Origin: DATJLQ01 sp035509415
Lineage (GTDB): Bacteria; Pseudomonadota; Alphaproteobacteria; JACZXZ01
Assembly: GCA_035509415.1 (NCBI GenBank)
Contig: DATJLQ010000070.1
Location: 1 to 21,845, forward strand
Length of the DNA stretch: 21,845 nt
Reading direction: 5' to 3'
The notes below the pieces were generated by a model. The model was given only the letters and a program-made list of their open reading frames with translations. It searched no databases and was not told where the DNA came from. Positions 6,632-17,599 of this stretch are shown here, piece by piece. Within the stretch, counting starts at the first letter, position 1. Each line of letters starts with the position of its first letter. Position numbers and translations under genes: made by a program.

Positions 6632-7498
6632 ATGAGGCGCAATGTCCTCCTGGCCGAGGTGAGCCGGCCGCCCGAGCCTCGGCTCGAGCGCTCGCGGGGT
6701 GCTGCCGAAATCCGCTTTGCGCCGGGCGCCGTGGGCGGGATCGCCCACCTCTACCAACGCACGCCGTGCCGGGCGCTGTTCCCGCGCGTCGAGGCGGGCG
6801 ACCCCCAAACCGCGGTCCTGCTCACGACCTCGGGCGGCATCACGGGCGGCGACCGGCTCGAGATCGCCATAGGCGCGGAGGCGGGGGCGGAAGCCCTCGC
6901 GACCACCCAGGCGGCCGAGAAAATCTACCGCTCGCTCGGCGCCGACGCGACCATCGAGCTGCGCCTCGAGGCCGAGGCGGGCGCTACCCTCGAATGGCTG
7001 CCCCAGGAGACCATCCTGTTCGACCGCGCGCGCCTGGTGCGCCGCACCGCGGTCGTGGTCGCGGCGGGGGCGAGGCTGCTCGCCCTCGAAATGCTGGTGT
7101 TCGGGCGCGAGGCCCATGGCGAGCGCTTGCGCTCGGGCCGCCTTCTCGACAGTTGGCGCGTCAAATACGACGGCAGGCTCGTCTGGGCCGATGGGCTGAA
7201 GCTCGAGGGCGATCTGGCCTTCATGCTCGACCGGCGCGCGGGCTTCGACGGCGCGCGCGCGCTCGCGACCCTCGTCTATCTTGCCCCCGATGCGCCCGGC
7301 CGGCTCGAGCTCGCGCGCGAGCTCGTCGAGGGCGCGGCGAGCCGCGCCGGGGCGAGCGTCGTCGGACCGGTCCTGATCGCGCGCTTTTTGGGGCGCGACG
7401 CCTTGGCGCTGCGTCGGGACGTGGTACGCTTCGTCGCCGGCTTTCGCGCCGCCGCCTTGGGCCTGCCGGCCCGCCTGCCGCGGGTCTGGGCGACGTGA
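6632..7498 (+). CDS. ureD: Urease accessory protein UreD
   Basis: A 288-residue urease maturation protein. UreD is the scaffold that binds apo-urease and, with UreF and UreG, forms the complex that delivers nickel to the active site. Recognisable family segments are EIRFAPGAVGGIAHLYQRTP, then LFPRVEAGDPQTAVLLTTSG with GGITGGDRLEI, ATTQAAEKIYRS, the LEWLPQETILFDRARLVRRT block and the F-G-R-E-x-x-G-E motif near residue 150. Length is usual for the family. The start abuts the urtE stop, and no ribosome site independent of the urtE end is obvious, supporting coupled translation. ureA follows after 25 nt. Confidence 0.93.
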   Translation: MRRNVLLAEVSRPPEPRLERSRGAAEIRFAPGAVGGIAHLYQRTPCRALFPRVEAGDPQTAVLLTTSGGITGGDRLEIAIGAEAGAEALATTQAAEKIYRSLGADATIELRLEAEAGATLEWLPQETILFDRARLVRRTAVVVAAGARLLALEMLVFGREAHGERLRSGRLLDSWRVKYDGRLVWADGLKLEGDLAFMLDRRAGFDGARALATLVYLAPDAPGRLELARELVEGAASRAGASVVGPVLIARFLGRDALALRRDVVRFVAGFRAAALGLPARLPRVWAT

Positions 7499-7523
7499 AG
7501 AACGATCGAGGGGGAGCCTGCCC

Positions 7524-7826
7524 ATGAACCTGACGCCGAGAGAGAAGGACAAGCTCCTGATCGCCATGGCGGCGATCGTCGCGCGCCGGCGCTTGGAGCG
7601 CGGCGTGAAGCTCAACTACCCCGAGGCGATCGCGCTCATCACCGACTTCGTGGTCGAGGGCGCGCGCGACGGCAAGAGCGTCGCCGATCTCATGCGCGAC
7701 GGCGCCACGATCGTCAAACGCGCCCAGGTGATGGAGGGCGTCGCCGAGATGGTGCACGAGGTCCAGGTCGAGGCGACCTTCCCCGACGGCACCAAGCTCG
7801 TGACCGTCCACAACCCGATCCGCTAG
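7524..7826 (+). CDS. ureA: Urease gamma subunit UreA
   Basis: A 100-residue structural subunit, the usual length for UreA. It begins MNLTPREKDKLLIAMAAIVA, with the family stretches RRRLERGVKLNYPEAIALIT and DLMRDGATIVKRAQVMEGVA, and ends FPDGTKLVTVHNPIR. With UreB and UreC it forms the (alpha-beta-gamma)3 urease in the cytoplasm. A purine-rich GAGGGGGAG ribosome site precedes the ATG. Beta and gamma subunits are separate genes here, as in most bacteria, rather than fused as in Helicobacter or plants. ureB begins 11 nt downstream. Confidence 0.97.
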   Translation: MNLTPREKDKLLIAMAAIVARRRLERGVKLNYPEAIALITDFVVEGARDGKSVADLMRDGATIVKRAQVMEGVAEMVHEVQVEATFPDGTKLVTVHNPIR

Positions 7827-7837
7827 GAGGCACGCCC

Positions 7838-8143
7838 ATGATTCCGGGAGAAGTGATCGCCAAGCCCGGCGAGATCGTGCTCAACAAGGGCGCCAAGACC
7901 GTGACCCTCGAGGTCGCGAATTCGGGCGACCGGCCGATCCAGGTCGGCAGCCACTATCATTTCTACGAGACCAACCCCGCACTCGCGTTCGAGCGCGAGA
8001 AGGCGCGCGGCATGCGCCTCGACATCCCCGCCGGCACGGCCGTGCGCTTCGAGCCCGGCCAGAAACGCGCGGTGACGCTGGTGCCCTATGGGGGTGCCCG
8101 CACGGTCTACGGCTTCAACGCCAAGGTGAACGGCAAGCTCTGA
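7838..8143 (+). CDS. ureB: Urease beta subunit UreB
   Basis: A 101-residue structural subunit of typical length. It starts MIPGEVIAKPGEIVLNKGAK and carries the core signature IQVGSHYHFYETNPALAFER, RLDIPAGTAVRFEPGQKRAV and the end GARTVYGFNAKVNGKL. The beta subunit packs against UreC and contributes no catalytic residue. A strong TAGGAGGCA ribosome site overlaps the ureA stop. ureC starts seven bases after its stop. Confidence 0.97.
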   Translation: MIPGEVIAKPGEIVLNKGAKTVTLEVANSGDRPIQVGSHYHFYETNPALAFEREKARGMRLDIPAGTAVRFEPGQKRAVTLVPYGGARTVYGFNAKVNGKL

Positions 8144-8150
8144 GGGTGCC

Positions 8151-9863
<1,713 letters not shown>

Positions 9864-9878
9864 ACCAAGGATTTGGCG

Positions 9879-10421
9879 ATGGAGCGCGCGATCAAGGTGA
9901 TCCGCTCGGGCGCATGGGATCGATCCCGCGAGCAGGGTCGCATCACGCTGCCCTTCGTCGATCGCCATCGCCGGCGTCTCGTCCTGCGCGCCGATGGCGG
10001 CACCGAGTTCCTGCTCGACCTCGCCGAGACCACGGCGTTGCGCGCGGGCGACGGGCTCGAGCTCGAGAGCGGGGCGATCGTCGTCGTGCGCGCGGCGGAC
10101 GAGGATCTTTACGAGGTGATCGCGCGCTCGCCGGCCGAGCTCGGGCGTCTCGCCTGGCATCTCGGCAACCGGCATCTCCCGGCGCAGATCGAGCGCGAGC
10201 GGATATTGATCCGCGCCGACCATGTGATCGCCGACATGCTGCGCGGCCTGGGTGCTTCCGTGCGCGCGATCTCGGCACCCTTCGATCCCGAAAGCGGGGC
10301 CTATAGCGGCGCGCACGGGCACGAGCACGCGCACGATCATGAGCACGGGCACGATCATGGGCACGATCCCGGGCGCGCTCATGAGCATGCACACGAGCAT
10401 GAGCGGGGCAGGGTGCGATGA
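9879..10421 (+). CDS. ureE: Urease accessory nickel-binding chaperone UreE with His-rich tail
   Basis: A 180-residue metallochaperone that passes nickel to UreG. The N-terminal peptide-binding domain (residues ~1-70, RSREQGRITLPFVDRHRRRL) is followed by the metal-binding domain containing LAWHLGNRHLPAQ (His99, the conserved central nickel ligand) and RADHVIADML (His115). From residue 146 to the end the chain is a run of alternating His with Gly, Glu, Asp and Ala, with 13 histidines in about 30 residues. The ATG at 9879 is preferred over an in-frame TTG at 9873 because the AAGGA at 9867-9871 is then correctly spaced. It overlaps ureF by four bases. Confidence 0.95.
   Translation: MERAIKVIRSGAWDRSREQGRITLPFVDRHRRRLVLRADGGTEFLLDLAETTALRAGDGLELESGAIVVVRAADEDLYEVIARSPAELGRLAWHLGNRHLPAQIERERILIRADHVIADMLRGLGASVRAISAPFDPESGAYSGAHGHEHAHDHEHGHDHGHDPGRAHEHAHEHERGRVR
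10311..10403 (+). repeat. Low-complexity hexanucleotide-like tract encoding the UreE His tail
   Basis: Degenerate six-base units of the type CAC/CAT plus GRN follow one another through the end of ureE, giving repeated His-x dipeptides. Such tracts can expand or contract by slippage in steps that keep the frame, changing tail length without loss of function. Confidence 0.8.
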
Positions 10422-11100
10422 GTACCACGCTCGACTCCGACTCGCTCTATCGTCTCATGGCCTGGCTCTCGCCCGCCTATCCGACCGGCGCCTTCAGCTA
10501 CAGCCATGGCATCGAGTACGCGATCGAGGCGAAGCTCGTGACCGACCGCGCGTCGCTGGTCGATTGGATCGCGTGGATTCTGCGCCGCGGCGCGGGGCAG
10601 GTCGACGCGGTGCTGCTCATTGCGGCCTACCAGGCCGCGCACGACCCGGCGGCACTCGACGACGTCGCAACGCTCGCGGCGGCCTTGCGCGGCAGCGCCG
10701 AGGCGGCGCTCGAAAGCGCCCAGCAGGGCCATGCCTTCCTCGCGACCACGCGTGCCGCTTGGCCCGAGAAGCGTCTCGACACGTTCGCCGCGCGGTGGGG
10801 CGAGCGCGCACTCGCACTCCCGGTTGCTGTCGCCCTCGCCTGCGTGGATCGGGTGCCGCTCGATCTGGCGCTTCGGGCCTATCTCCAATCCTTCGGCGCC
10901 AATCTGGTCTCGGCCGGCGTGCGGCTCATTCCGCTCGGCCAGACCGACGGACAGATCGCGATCGCAGCACTCGCTGCCGCCGTCGACGAGTCGGCCGAGG
11001 CGGCGCTTGCGACCCCGCTCGAGGAGATCGGCTCGGCCGCGCCCATGGTCGATTGGACCTCGATGCGCCACGAAACCCAATATACGAGGCTGTTCCGCTC

Positions 11101-11104
<4 letters not shown>
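10418..11104 (+). CDS. ureF: Urease accessory protein UreF
   Basis: A 228-residue helical accessory protein that bridges UreD and UreG in the urease activation complex and is thought to gate UreG GTPase activity. The diagnostic stretches are LYRLMAWLSPAYPTGAFSYS followed by HGIEYAIE, and further on DAVLLIAAYQAA, LDLALRAYLQSFGANLVSAG and VRLIPLGQTDGQ; the end reads DWTSMRHETQYTRLFRS, a well-conserved C-terminus. Length is normal. The ATG overlaps the ureE stop (ATGA) and its own stop overlaps the ureG ATG in the same way, so ureEFG are tightly coupled. Confidence 0.95.
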
Positions 11105-11757
<653 letters not shown>

Positions 11758-11844
11758 CCCGGGCCCCCTTGCCGCGGCCGGCGCCGGGTGGCATAGCTCG
11801 TCATTGGAACCCGCGCGCGCGGGCGCTTCAGGGAGGAGCCTCGG

Positions 11845-12795
11845 ATGAAGCTCGCGATCCTCGACGATTACCAGAACGTGGCCCTCGGCCTCGCCGATTG
11901 GAAGAGTCTCGAGCCCGATATCGAGACGGTTTCGCTCCACGACGTGCTCGCGGACGCGGACGCGGCGGCGCGGCGTCTCGCGGATTTCGACATCGCGATC
12001 GCGATGCGCGAGCGGACCCCGTTCCCGAAAGCGCTTCTCGAGCGCCTGCCCAAGCTCAAGCTCATCGTCACCGCCGGCATGCGCAACGCCTCGATCGACG
12101 TGAAGGCGGCCTCGACGCGCGGCATTACCGTGTGCGGCACGAGCATGCTCGCGACCCCCACGGCCGAGCTCGCCTGGGGCCTCATCATCGGCCTCGCGCG
12201 CTCGATCCCGCGCGAGCACGCGGGCATGCGCGCGGGCGCCTGGCAGACCACGGTCGGCATCGGGCTCGCGGGCAAGGTGCTCGGCATCGTCGGCCTCGGC
12301 AAGCTCGGGAGCCAGATGGCCAAGATCGCGACCGCGTTCGGAATGGAGGCGATCGCCTGGAGCCCCAATCTCACGCCCGAGCGCGCGCGCGCGGCGGGCG
12401 CCGCCGCGGTCTCGAAGGAGGAGCTCTTCAAGCGCGCCGATTTCGTGACCGTGCATGTGGCGCTCAATGCGGGGAGCCGCGGGATCGTCGGCGCCGGCGA
12501 GCTCGCGCTCATGAAGCCCACCGCCTATCTCGTCAACACCTCGCGCGGGCCGATCGTCGACACGGCGGCGCTGGTGGCGGCGCTCAAGGCGCGCCGGATC
12601 GCGGGCGCTGCGGTCGACGTTTACGACCAGGAGCCGCCGGCCAAGGACCATCCGCTCCGCGCACTCGACAACGTGCTGCTGACCCCTCATCTCGGCTACG
12701 TCACAATCGAGAATTACCGCGACGTCTACGCGCAGGCGCTCGAGGACGTGCGCGCCTGGCGCGCGGGGAAGCCGGTCCGGGTCATCGCCCCCTGA
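11845..12795 (+). CDS. D-2-hydroxyacid dehydrogenase family protein
   Basis: A 316-residue NAD(P)-dependent oxidoreductase of the D-isomer-specific 2-hydroxyacid dehydrogenase superfamily. The Rossmann motif GIVGLGKLG is at residues 147-155, and the catalytic set is complete: Arg234 (NTSRGPIVD), Glu263 (VDVYDQEPP) and His282 (LTPHLGY). The N-terminal substrate domain (MKLAILDDYQNVALGLADWK) resembles the PGDH-like group rather than true SerA, and there is no C-terminal ACT domain. The substrate is not evident. A good ribosome site (GGGAGGAG) precedes the ATG. It is 87 nt beyond ureG and may be read through from the urease operon or have its own promoter; no functional link to urea is clear. 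Confidence 0.9.
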   Translation: MKLAILDDYQNVALGLADWKSLEPDIETVSLHDVLADADAAARRLADFDIAIAMRERTPFPKALLERLPKLKLIVTAGMRNASIDVKAASTRGITVCGTSMLATPTAELAWGLIIGLARSIPREHAGMRAGAWQTTVGIGLAGKVLGIVGLGKLGSQMAKIATAFGMEAIAWSPNLTPERARAAGAAAVSKEELFKRADFVTVHVALNAGSRGIVGAGELALMKPTAYLVNTSRGPIVDTAALVAALKARRIAGAAVDVYDQEPPAKDHPLRALDNVLLTPHLGYVTIENYRDVYAQALEDVRAWRAGKPVRVIAP

Positions 12796-12802
12796 CGGGG
12801 GC
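12787..12802 (+). repeat. Short GC hairpin over the dehydrogenase stop codon
   Basis: GCCCCC (12787-12792) can pair with GGGGGC (12797-12802) around TGAC, which contains part of the stop codon. An A/T-rich stretch (GATAAAATATT) follows about 6 nt later but is not a T-run. It could contribute to termination but does not meet the standard intrinsic terminator pattern. Confidence 0.35.
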
Positions 12803-12816
12803 TCTCGGATAAAATA

Positions 12817-12845
12817 TTGACTTGGCGGGAGGTCCAGCCTTTACC
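12817..12845 (+). promoter_or_regulatory. Weak candidate sigma-70-type promoter for the PAS-domain gene
   Basis: TTGACT (12817-12822) is a near-consensus -35 box and TTTACC (12840-12845) lies after a 17-bp spacer, but matches only half of the -10 consensus. It sits in a rare AT-rich patch of this GC-rich region, about 100 bp upstream of the PAS gene. The -10 weakness keeps confidence low. Confidence 0.35.
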
Positions 12846-12947
12846 TAGGCAAGTGCCGATTGCGCGGGCGCCGCATGGGGAGGGGCCAAAAACGCGCGCC
12901 CGGTCCCGGCCAGGGCCGGACAACGAGAAAAGAGCGCGGAAGGTGCC

Positions 12948-13472
12948 ATGGCGACGGCGATCGCGGATCCGATCCTCCAGGCGATCTACGACTATTGGGC
13001 GTCGAAGCGCGCGCCTGGCGCCATCCCGAGCCGCGCCGCGATCGATCCGGTCGAGTTGCCGCTCAAGACCTGGCCCTACATCATGCTGATCGACGTGATC
13101 GAGGACGAGGGGCGCATCCGCTACCGCTACCGGCGCGTGGGCGGCGATTTCGACACCACCTTCGGCTGGGACCCGACGGGGCGCTATTTCGACGAGGTGC
13201 TGCCCAACCGCAACGCCTATCTCGAATACGTGGCGCGCCTCTACAGCCAGGTCGTGTTCGGGAAGCTCGGCCTCTATTCCGAGACCATCTTCAAGTCGGC
13301 CGACGTCTCGGTGCCGCTCCATATCCGGCGGCTCACGCTGCCGCTCGCGCAGGACGGCAGGAAGGTCGACATGATCCTCGCCGGCCACCGGTTCGAGCGC
13401 TCGAAGCCGAGGACCTTCGACCTCTCCGACGTGGGCTCGTTCGAGGAAGTGAAGTTCTTCGCGCTCGAGTAG
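12948..13472 (+). CDS. Stand-alone PAS domain protein (PAS_5-like)
   Basis: A 174-residue soluble protein that appears to consist of one PAS_5-type domain. The arrangement ILQAIYDYWASKRAPGAIPS, then DPVELPLKTWPYIMLIDVIE, RIRYRYRRVGGDFDTTFGWD and PTGRYFDEVLP is the pattern seen in a family common in alphaproteobacteria (L-x-x-W-P-x-I-x-L-x-D-V, R-Y-R-x-x-G, G-x-D-x-T-G-R). No kinase, GGDEF or DNA-binding output domain is attached, so any signalling must go through a partner. The ligand is unknown. A ribosome site (GGAAGGTGCC) precedes the ATG. The neighbouring genes give no hint of a partner; it converges with the small unknown gene downstream. Confidence 0.8.
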   Translation: MATAIADPILQAIYDYWASKRAPGAIPSRAAIDPVELPLKTWPYIMLIDVIEDEGRIRYRYRRVGGDFDTTFGWDPTGRYFDEVLPNRNAYLEYVARLYSQVVFGKLGLYSETIFKSADVSVPLHIRRLTLPLAQDGRKVDMILAGHRFERSKPRTFDLSDVGSFEEVKFFALE

Positions 13473-13599
13473 GGGGCACCGAGACGTCGGTCCGGAAACC
13501 AAGCCCGAGCGTCAAGGGCGAAGGGGCGCCCGGATCGGTTTCGGCGTTCCGTTCGCCATCCCGGCATGCGCGGACCGAGCCGGAAAACGAATTCATCGA

Positions 13600-13902
13600 T
13601 TAGGCATAAGAGCCCCATTTATGCTCGATTTTCTCTCGTTCGCAGAACGCGCGGAACTCGTCGACCGCTCGACTCCGGCCGGCGTATTTCTCCCGCAGCA
13701 GCGCGAACGCCAATTTACCGAGCGCTTCGGCGGGGACGTCGACCCAGAACTCGTAATCGCTGTCGCCCCACACTTCCTCGACCTGCTTTCCCATGTCTTG
13801 GGCATCCAATCGGACCGACCCGTCCGCATTGACGCACAAGCGGACCGAACGAAAGGAGTCGCCTTCTTGGCGAAATATTTCGCTCGAGTGGGTCTCGGTC
13901 AT
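13600..13902 (-). CDS. Small protein of unknown function
   Basis: A 100-residue, probably cytoplasmic protein I do not recognise. It has no signal peptide or membrane helix. The first half is mixed and polar (SVRLCVNADGSVRLDAQDMG), followed by an acidic-aromatic segment (VEEVWGDSDYEFWVDVPAEA) and a charged helical end (ALLREKYAGRSRAVDEFRAF and CEREKIEHKWGSYA). A clear ribosome site, GGGAGG, lies just upstream of the ATG on the minus strand. It is the third gene of a unit with the flavin oxidoreductase (86-nt gap) and mmsA. Its base composition is lower in GC than its neighbours, with several AT-rich codons, which may reflect a different origin or weak expression. That it is a real gene is likely but not certain. 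Confidence 0.7.
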   Translation of the reverse strand: MTETHSSEIFRQEGDSFRSVRLCVNADGSVRLDAQDMGKQVEEVWGDSDYEFWVDVPAEALGKLAFALLREKYAGRSRAVDEFRAFCEREKIEHKWGSYA

Positions 13903-13988
13903 TTATTGCCTCCCGATCTTTTCGGTTTGCCCGAAATAAGCGTACGCCGCGGCAACGACCGTCTCCGCTCGGTCCTCGATGGCGCGCG

Positions 13989-15023
13989 CTAGGAGCGAGC
14001 GCCCGCCTTGGGCTTGACGCTTTTCTCGGCGAATTCGGGCATCACCTCGCGCGCGAAGATGCGGAGCGCATCGAGGGTCGGGCGCGGGTTGACGAGCAAC
14101 ACGTACTCGACCCCGCCCGCCTCGAGGCGCTTCAGGCGCGCGACGATCTCGTCGACCGTGCCCAAAAGCGGCGCGTCGTCCTCGGCGAGGCGGCCCGAGT
14201 CCTTTTCGTCGAGGGTGAGGTATTGCGCCGCCGCCGTGCCGCGCGCGAGGCCGCCCACGGCCTTCAAGGCCGCAAGGCGCGTCGCGTAGGCGGCAGCGCG
14301 CTCGGATTCTTTCCGGAAAATCTGGAGGCCGCGCGTCACCCCCACCATCGTACCCTCGTAGGCGCGGCCGATCTTGGCGCACTCGTCGCGGAAAGTCGCG
14401 ACGCGCTCGATCGTGAGGTCGGTCGAGCCCACCTGGTCGAGCAACAGGTTATAGCCCTCGCGCGCGGCGCGCCGGATCGACTCCGGGCTGCCGGCCCCCA
14501 TCCAGAAGGGCGGATGCGGCTCCTGCACCGGCTTCGGCTCGACCACCACGCTTTCGAAATGCCAGCGCTTGCCATGGTGCGAGAAGCGCCCGGGCTCGCG
14601 CCAGGCCTTGCGGATCACGTCCAACGCCTCGTCGAAGCGCTCGGTCGCCTCGGCCTGGGGGATGCCGAAGCCCGCGAACTCGTAGTCGCGATAGCCCTTG
14701 CCGACGCCGAAATCGAAGCGTCCGTTGGAGAGCAGATCGAGGGTCGCGGCCTGCTCGGCGAGCAACACCGGATTGTGCCAGGGCAGCACCACGACCGCGG
14801 TGCCGAGCCGTAGCCGCGTCGTGCAGGCGGCCAAGTAGCTCAGCAAATTCATCGAGGCCGAGACCTGGGCGTGGCCGGTGAAATGATGCTCGACGATGAA
14901 CACGCTCGCGAAGCCGAGCGCCTCCGCCTCGCGCACATAGGCGATGTAGTCGGCGTAGCCCTGGCTGTCGCCGGGCCCGCCGCCGCGCGTCGCCTTGGCG
15001 CCGCCGAATAAGCCGAATTTCAT
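13989..15023 (-). CDS. LLM-class (luciferase-like) flavin-dependent oxidoreductase
   Basis: A 344-residue TIM-barrel flavoprotein of the bacterial luciferase superfamily. The N-terminal MKFGLFGG strand, then AEALGFASVFIVEHHFTG with the E45-H46-H47 motif, RLRLGTAVVVLPWHNPVLLA, and LSNGRFDFGVGKGYRDYEFA are classical for this group; PPFWMGAGSPESIRRAAREG follows at the usual place. These enzymes use reduced FMN or F420 to oxygenate or oxidise aldehydes, sulfonates or other small molecules; the substrate is not evident. The start at 15023 is chosen over an upstream one because GAGGGA precedes it and it opens the first beta strand. It begins 25 nt after the mmsA stop, so the two are in one operon. 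Confidence 0.88.
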   Translation of the reverse strand: MKFGLFGGAKATRGGGPGDSQGYADYIAYVREAEALGFASVFIVEHHFTGHAQVSASMNLLSYLAACTTRLRLGTAVVVLPWHNPVLLAEQAATLDLLSNGRFDFGVGKGYRDYEFAGFGIPQAEATERFDEALDVIRKAWREPGRFSHHGKRWHFESVVVEPKPVQEPHPPFWMGAGSPESIRRAAREGYNLLLDQVGSTDLTIERVATFRDECAKIGRAYEGTMVGVTRGLQIFRKESERAAAYATRLAALKAVGGLARGTAAAQYLTLDEKDSGRLAEDDAPLLGTVDEIVARLKRLEAGGVEYVLLVNPRPTLDALRIFAREVMPEFAEKSVKPKAGARS

Positions 15024-15048
15024 CTGTGTCCCTCGTTCGCCGGGTGCG

Positions 15049-16560
<1,512 letters not shown>

Positions 16561-16611
16561 GGCCCGTCTTCCTCCCATATTCGCTTGTGCCAGCGATCGT
16601 CGCCCGCGCCA

Positions 16612-16639
16612 CTTTATCGGGCGCGGCGTCTCGGTGCAA
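16612..16639 (-). promoter_or_regulatory. Weak candidate promoter for mmsA
   Basis: On the minus strand TTGCAC (16639-16634) and ATAAAG (16617-16612) are separated by 16 bp and lie about 50-80 bp upstream of the GTG start. A 7-bp inverted repeat, CCGCGCC (16604-16610) and GGCGCGG (16620-16626), brackets the -10 candidate and would suit an operator. Both boxes are imperfect, so this is tentative. Confidence 0.3.
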
Positions 16640-16683
16640 AGCGCTTCCCCGAGCGCGCGCGGCGGCCCCACGGGATTTTTGCG

Positions 16684-16700
16684 GAAACTTTAGGCAGAGA
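16684..16700. promoter_or_regulatory. Possible degenerate copy of the urtA-upstream palindrome
   Basis: In the mmsA/transporter divergent region an AAACTTTAGGCA sequence contains TTAGGC (16690-16695), the half-site found three times before urtA. The opposite arm (TGCGGAAAC upstream) is only partly matching; aligned to the urtA palindrome about 12 of 17 positions agree. One six-base match in 280 bp is near chance, so this is only a candidate. Confidence 0.2.
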
Positions 16701-16843
16701 GCGCGTCCCACGCCGGGATGCGGCACGGTTTCTCTTAGAAATGGGCCGCCGAACCGTGCTAGGCTCGCGCCGCAAGGTGGGCCGCAAGGTCCAGAAAAAG
16801 GCGCCGCGTCCGCGTGTCGCGGCCGATCGGGGGGCGACGCCGG

Positions 16844-17599
16844 ATGGGCGAGGATTTCATCCTCGAAACCGAAGGCTTGACCAAGGAGTTCCGCGGCTTC
16901 GTCGCGGTCAGCGACGTGCGCCTCCGCGTGCGCCGCAACTCGATCCACGCGCTCATCGGGCCGAACGGGGCGGGGAAGACAACCTGCTTCAACCTCCTCA
17001 CCAAGTTCCTCACGCCCACGCGCGGGCGCATCCTCTATAACGGGCGCGAGATCACGGGCACGCCGCCCGCCGACGTGGCGCGCCTCGGCCTCGCGCGCTC
17101 GTTCCAGATCTCGGCCGTGTTCCCGCATCTGAGCGTGCTGGAGAACGTGCGCGTGGCCCTCCAGCGCGCGCGGGGCGCCTCCTTCGACTTCTGGCGCTCG
17201 GAGAAGGCGCTCGACGCCTACAATGCGCGCGCCCTCGAGCTCATCGCCGACGTGGGCCTCGCCGAGGCGGCGCGCGTGCCCGCGGTCGAGCTCGCCTACG
17301 GGCAGAAGCGTGCGCTCGAGATCGCGACCACGCTCGCCCTCGATCCCGAGATGATGCTGCTCGACGAGCCCACGGCGGGCATGGGCCACGAGGACATCGG
17401 CCGCATCACGCGCCTCATCAAGCGCGTGGCCGCGCGGCGCACCGTGCTCATGGTCGAGCACAATCTGAGCGTGGTCGCGGACCTCTCTGACCGCATCACC
17501 GTGCTCGCGCGCGGCGAGGTGCTCGCCGAGGGCGATTACGCGAGCGTGTCGGCGAACCCGGACGTGATCCAGGCCTATATGGGGTCGGGCGATGGGTGA
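16844..17599 (+). CDS. HAAT-family ABC transporter ATP-binding protein, LivG type
   Basis: A 251-residue ATPase of the branched-chain-amino-acid-type (HAAT) importers. Walker A GPNGAGKT lies at residues 39-46, signature LAYGQ at 150-154, Walker B MMLLDEP at 170-176, and the switch His near 206 (LMVEHNL). FQISAVFPHLSVLENVRVAL and the C-terminal VIQAYMGSGDG are characteristic of LivG. An alternative GTG at 16814 would add ten basic residues; ATG 16844 is chosen because it gives the standard N-terminus and follows a G-rich stretch. It is the first gene of a five-gene operon, divergent from mmsA across a 283-bp gap, and overlaps the next ATPase gene by 8 bases. Confidence 0.92.
   Translation: MGEDFILETEGLTKEFRGFVAVSDVRLRVRRNSIHALIGPNGAGKTTCFNLLTKFLTPTRGRILYNGREITGTPPADVARLGLARSFQISAVFPHLSVLENVRVALQRARGASFDFWRSEKALDAYNARALELIADVGLAEAARVPAVELAYGQKRALEIATTLALDPEMMLLDEPTAGMGHEDIGRITRLIKRVAARRTVLMVEHNLSVVADLSDRITVLARGEVLAEGDYASVSANPDVIQAYMGSGDG

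Noticed and set aside
5825..7615. Minus-strand open frame of 596 codons opposite urtE and ureD
   Set aside because: Antisense shadow of conserved genes with no protein-like features.
10311..10403. CRISPR-like or satellite repeat
   Set aside because: Units are degenerate six-base codon pairs in frame with ureE and encode its His tail; there are no spacers.
13473..13599. Possible REP or mobile-element remnant between the convergent PAS and unknown genes
   Set aside because: Only a distant 8-bp inverted pair (TCGGTCCG 13487-13494, CGGACCGA 13571-13578) was found; with a 76-nt loop this is not convincing.
16561..16578. ATG start for mmsA at 16578
   Set aside because: No ribosome site precedes it, and the GGGAGGAAGA sequence directly after it is ideally spaced for the GTG at 16560.
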